From positions 1 through 9,469 of the forward strand of contig CAJWTA010000039.1 of NCBI GenBank assembly GCA_913046805.1: a stretch of 9,469 nt of DNA, written 5' to 3'. Positions 7,841 to 9,469 of this stretch are shown here, piece by piece. The translations under genes were made by a program, and so were the position numbers. Origin of the DNA: an uncultured Fidelibacterota bacterium. GTDB taxonomy: Bacteria > Marinisomatota > Marinisomatia > Marinisomatales > TCS55. Every line of letters begins with the position of its first letter. The stretch's first letter is position 1. The notes below the pieces were generated by a model, which searched no databases, was not told the DNA's origin, and was given only the letters and a program-made list of their open reading frames with translations.

Positions 7841-8554
7841 TTACTCCGATTTATTGTTAATATATTTTTTCCAAATATCAGGGCGTTTTGCCTTAGTCGT
7901 TTCAATTTGGATATTTTTCTTCCAACTACTAATTTTTTCATGGTTACCAGATAAGAGTACGTCAGGAACGTGCATACCTTGAATTTCTCTAGGCTTTGTG
8001 TAATGCGGAGAATCAAGAAGATTAGATGAGAAAGTATCTGTTCTTGAAGAATTTATATCATTTAAAACCCCTGGTATAAGTCGAACAATACTGTCAACAA
8101 TCATTAACGCTGGTATTTCGCCGCATGATAAAACAAAGTCACCCATAGAATATTCATGAGTTACATATTTATCAATAACACGCTGATCTACACCCTTGTA
8201 GTGACCACAAATAATTACAATTTTTTCAATATCTTTATTTTCTTTCGCGGAGCTTTGGGTCCATGGTATTCCTTGGGGTGATGGATATAGAATTCTCATA
8301 CTTTCGTCACCGCTAAACTTATCGATAATGAAATCTATAGCCCTAAAGAGAGGTTCTGCCATCATTACCATACCTGGACCTCCACCGAAAGGAGTATCAT
8401 CAATCTGCTGATAATTTCCTTTTGAAAAATCTCTAGGATTTACAATGTGGATATCCAGAACTCCATTATTAACAGCTTTTCTAATCATAGAATTTTCTAC
8501 CACAGATTCTACCATTGATGGGACAGGTGAAATAATTGCTATCTTCTGCTTCAA
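7841..8554 (-). CDS. trmD: tRNA (guanine-N1-)-methyltransferase TrmD
   Basis: A 237-residue SPOUT-class enzyme that methylates N1 of G37 in tRNAs with G at position 36, using S-adenosylmethionine, preventing +1 frameshifting. Diagnostic blocks are all present: [20 protein letters not shown] (40-59) followed by PGMVMM, the knot strands ILYPSPQG (88-95) and [13 protein letters not shown] (114-126), then [15 protein letters not shown] (136-150), RLIPGVL (158-164), TDTF (172-175) with the Asp corresponding to the family's catalytic Asp, and [10 protein letters not shown] (179-188) with VLLSGNH (199-205). The start codon is TTG (8552-8554), sharing bases with the rimM stop as TTGA; a weak GAAGG lies 9 nt upstream. 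No ATG gives the expected N-terminus, since the family starts right before the IIS-x-x-P strand. Its end holds the rplS ribosome-binding site. Confidence 0.96.
   Translation of the reverse strand: MKQKIAIISPVPSMVESVVENSMIRKAVNNGVLDIHIVNPRDFSKGNYQQIDDTPFGGGPGMVMMAEPLFRAIDFIIDKFSGDESMRILYPSPQGIPWTQSSAKENKDIEKIVIICGHYKGVDQRVIDKYVTHEYSMGDFVLSCGEIPALMIVDSIVRLIPGVLNDINSSRTDTFSSNLLDSPHYTKPREIQGMHVPDVLLSGNHEKISSWKKNIQIETTKAKRPDIWKKYINNKSE
7844..7847 (-). promoter_or_regulatory. Shine-Dalgarno fixing the rplS start
   Basis: GGAG inside the last codons of trmD, 7 nt before the ATG at 7836. It selects this ATG over upstream in-frame ATGs that would add about 60 residues of non-homologous sequence overlapping trmD. 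Confidence 0.85.
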
Positions 8555-9051
8555 TCTAACAAACCTTCAACAGGAGAAATACTGATAGTTTTTTTTACAA
8601 GATCGACAGAATGAATGAATTCTGGAACAACAGGAATCAAAACTTCTTTTTCTCCATTTGAGATAACGTAAACTTCATGATTTGGCAAGCTGATCATGTC
8701 GACCAATCTTCCAATAGGCTCATCTGAAGTGGTAACAACTGCAGAATCCAAAAGGTCTGGAGATATTAGGTTAATAGGGTCTTCATCAGAAATTGATGCA
8801 AAAATTGTTTTTCCAATCATACTTTCAGCTTCATCTCTAGAATCAAAACCCTCAAATTGAAATTGAGGTTTTTTTTCTGTACCATATTTATTTGCTAGCT
8901 TAACATCACTAGCAAAACTTTCATCAAAACCTATAAAAAGATCCCTATCAACATATTCACTAAATTGACGTATTAGCGGGGTGACACCAACTGCCCCTTT
9001 TAAGCCGGTGGCTTTTGTAATTTTTGCAATAGCAAAAAGTTTAGTCTTCAT
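8551..9051 (-). CDS. rimM: Ribosome maturation factor RimM
   Basis: A 166-residue protein with the two-domain layout of RimM. The N-terminal beta-barrel begins with FAIAKITKATGLKGAVGVTP (residues 6-25), matching the family pattern G-K-I-x-x-x-H/T-G-L-K/R-G-x-V-x-V, and carries FEGFDSRDEAESMIGKTIFA (66-85). The C-terminal PRC-barrel domain covers about 97-166, with PIGRLVDMISLPNHEVYVI (112-130) and the closing VLIPVVPEFI...ISPVEGLLD. RimM binds S19 in the head of the 30S subunit and helps late 16S processing and assembly. Length is normal. The ATG overlaps the end of khpA by 11 nt and has no strong Shine-Dalgarno, so translation is probably coupled to khpA. Its TGA stop is fused to the TTG start of trmD. 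Confidence 0.95.
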   Translation of the reverse strand: MKTKLFAIAKITKATGLKGAVGVTPLIRQFSEYVDRDLFIGFDESFASDVKLANKYGTEKKPQFQFEGFDSRDEAESMIGKTIFASISDEDPINLISPDLLDSAVVTTSDEPIGRLVDMISLPNHEVYVISNGEKEVLIPVVPEFIHSVDLVKKTISISPVEGLLD

Positions 9052-9286
9052 TTACGTCAATAACTTCTAAGCGAGCTCTTTTACCGCCTTCTTTGGCATT
9101 GATAGCAAAAAGAATTGTTCGAAGAGCAGATACATTTCTACCTTTTTTTCCAATAACCTTACCATAATCCCCGTCTCCAACGGTTAGTTCATAAATTATT
9201 GTTTGATCGGACTCCACCGCTTCAACATTTACTTCATCTGGTTTATCAACCAACATTTTTACAACTGTTTCTATAAGTGACTGCAT
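9041..9286 (-). CDS. khpA: Small KH-domain RNA-binding protein (KhpA/YlqC family)
   Basis: An 81-residue protein consisting essentially of one type-II-like KH domain. The hallmark G-x-x-G loop is visible as GKKG at residues 46-49 within YGKVIGKKGRNVSALRTIL, followed by the expected helix and a final strand (ARLEVIDV, about 71-78). The N-terminal helix (QSLIETVVKMLVDKPDEV) is also typical of KhpA. In other bacteria KhpA, often paired with KhpB, binds many RNAs and affects cell division and envelope synthesis; that role is carried over from the family, not shown here. Length matches the family (about 75-85). The start is fixed by an AAGGAG 7 nt upstream. It follows the probable rpsP by 31 nt and its last 11 nt overlap the start of rimM, the usual place for this gene in the rpsP-rplS operon. 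Confidence 0.93.
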   Translation of the reverse strand: MQSLIETVVKMLVDKPDEVNVEAVESDQTIIYELTVGDGDYGKVIGKKGRNVSALRTILFAINAKEGGKRARLEVIDVNED

Positions 9287-9293
9287 AACTAAT

Positions 9294-9299
9294 CTCCTT
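9294..9299 (-). promoter_or_regulatory. Shine-Dalgarno of the KH-domain gene
   Basis: A full AAGGAG lies 7 nt before the ATG at 9286. It supports that start and shows the organism uses canonical Shine-Dalgarno initiation for at least some genes. Confidence 0.85.
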
Positions 9300-9317
9300 C
9301 TATCTTGATTTGTTTAT

Positions 9318-9469
9318 TTATTTAGAATCTTCTTTTTCTTTAGCTTCTTCCTCTTCTGCGGGTGCTTCCTTTTCTGCGGGAGCTTTTTCCTCAGCGGGTG
9401 CTTCTTCTTCTGCGGGAGCTTCTTCTTCTGCGGGAGCTTCTTCTTCTACTGGAGCTTCCTCTTCTACTG
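9318..9469 (-). CDS. rpsP: Probable 30S ribosomal protein S16, C-terminal tail only (partial)
   Basis: Only the last 49 codons lie in the window; the gene enters from the right edge and ends at a TAA (9318-9320). The visible protein is entirely low-complexity: six hexapeptides of the form (A/V)-E-E-(E/K)-(A/E/K)-A-P style, mostly AEEEAP, followed by a charged end (EEEEAKEKEDSK). None of the folded S16 domain is visible. The assignment rests on position: rpsP normally heads the rpsP-(KH protein)-rimM-trmD-rplS operon, and the next four genes here are exactly those. Members of the Bacteroidetes and related phyla are known to carry S16 proteins with long Glu/Ala/Lys-rich C-terminal extensions, which fits. 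S16 itself is a small-subunit assembly protein that binds 16S rRNA. Another protein with an acidic tail cannot be excluded from the sequence alone. Confidence 0.75.
   Translation of the reverse strand, partial: VEEEAPVEEEAPAEEEAPAEEEAPAEEKAPAEKEAPAEEEEAKEKEDSK
9360..9467 (-). repeat. 18-bp tandem repeat coding an E/A/P hexapeptide array
   Basis: Six consecutive 18-bp units, read on the minus strand, encode VEEEAP, VEEEAP, AEEEAP, AEEEAP, AEEKAP and AEKEAP. The units are close to identical at DNA level (GCAGAAGAAGAAGCTCCC with a few substitutions) and degrade toward the stop codon. The array continues to the window edge, so the full copy number is unknown. Confidence 0.9.

Noticed and set aside
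7837..8016. A 60-codon upstream extension of rplS in the same frame
   Set aside because: It lies inside trmD in another frame, has no L19 similarity, and a GGAG 7 nt before the ATG at 7836 gives the standard L19 length.
1..9469. A selenoprotein with an in-frame TGA in the window
   Set aside because: Every gene shown ends at the position expected for its family, and no reading frame continues past a TGA with homologous sequence.
9360..9469. Tandem repeats as a possible CRISPR array
   Set aside because: There are no spacers; the 18-bp units are contiguous and in frame with a coding region.

Overview
The window is AT-rich bacterial DNA with every gene on the minus strand, so it reads right to left (9469 to 1). 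Family features point to the FCB superphylum: a PorV/PorQ-like outer-membrane protein with a Gly/Asp-rich loop, a Bacteroidetes/Ignavibacteria-style omega subunit whose conserved core ends in an EKPTT...EFLEG block, and an S16-type ribosomal protein tail rich in Glu/Ala/Pro. Marine Marinimicrobia (SAR406) would fit the base composition and gene styles, but that is an inference without any search.

Region A (9469-7492) is the classic ribosome-maturation operon: the 3' end of a gene that is probably rpsP, then a small KH-domain RNA-binding protein (khpA), rimM, trmD and rplS. Spacings are short or overlapping. A strong Rho-independent terminator (7437-7468) closes it.

Region B (7430-1969) starts right after that terminator. 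It holds a 12-helix MFS exporter-like protein, selA (selenocysteine synthase), selB (Sec-specific elongation factor) and a PorV/PorQ-like outer-membrane protein. The MFS-selA gap is 11 nt, selA/selB overlap by 4 nt and selB/porV-like by 8 nt, so this looks like one transcript. selA and selB together imply that the organism makes selenoproteins. No tRNA-Sec gene, selD or in-frame-TGA selenoprotein is visible here.

Region C (1892-1) is a housekeeping cluster: yicC (endoribonuclease family), gmk (guanylate kinase) and rpoZ (RNA polymerase omega). It ends with the 5' part of an unrecognised gene in the same frame as rpoZ. Again the junctions overlap (4 nt, 11 nt).

Overall this is mostly conserved core genome. 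The less ordinary points are the insertion of the selAB cluster with an MFS gene and an outer-membrane gene between two housekeeping operons, two TTG start codons fused to the previous gene's stop as TTGA, the terminator that abuts the MFS start codon, the repeat-built acidic tail of the ribosomal protein, and the last gene, which lacks any ATG or GTG start. I saw no clear sign of a wholly new system, mobile element, CRISPR array or RNA gene.
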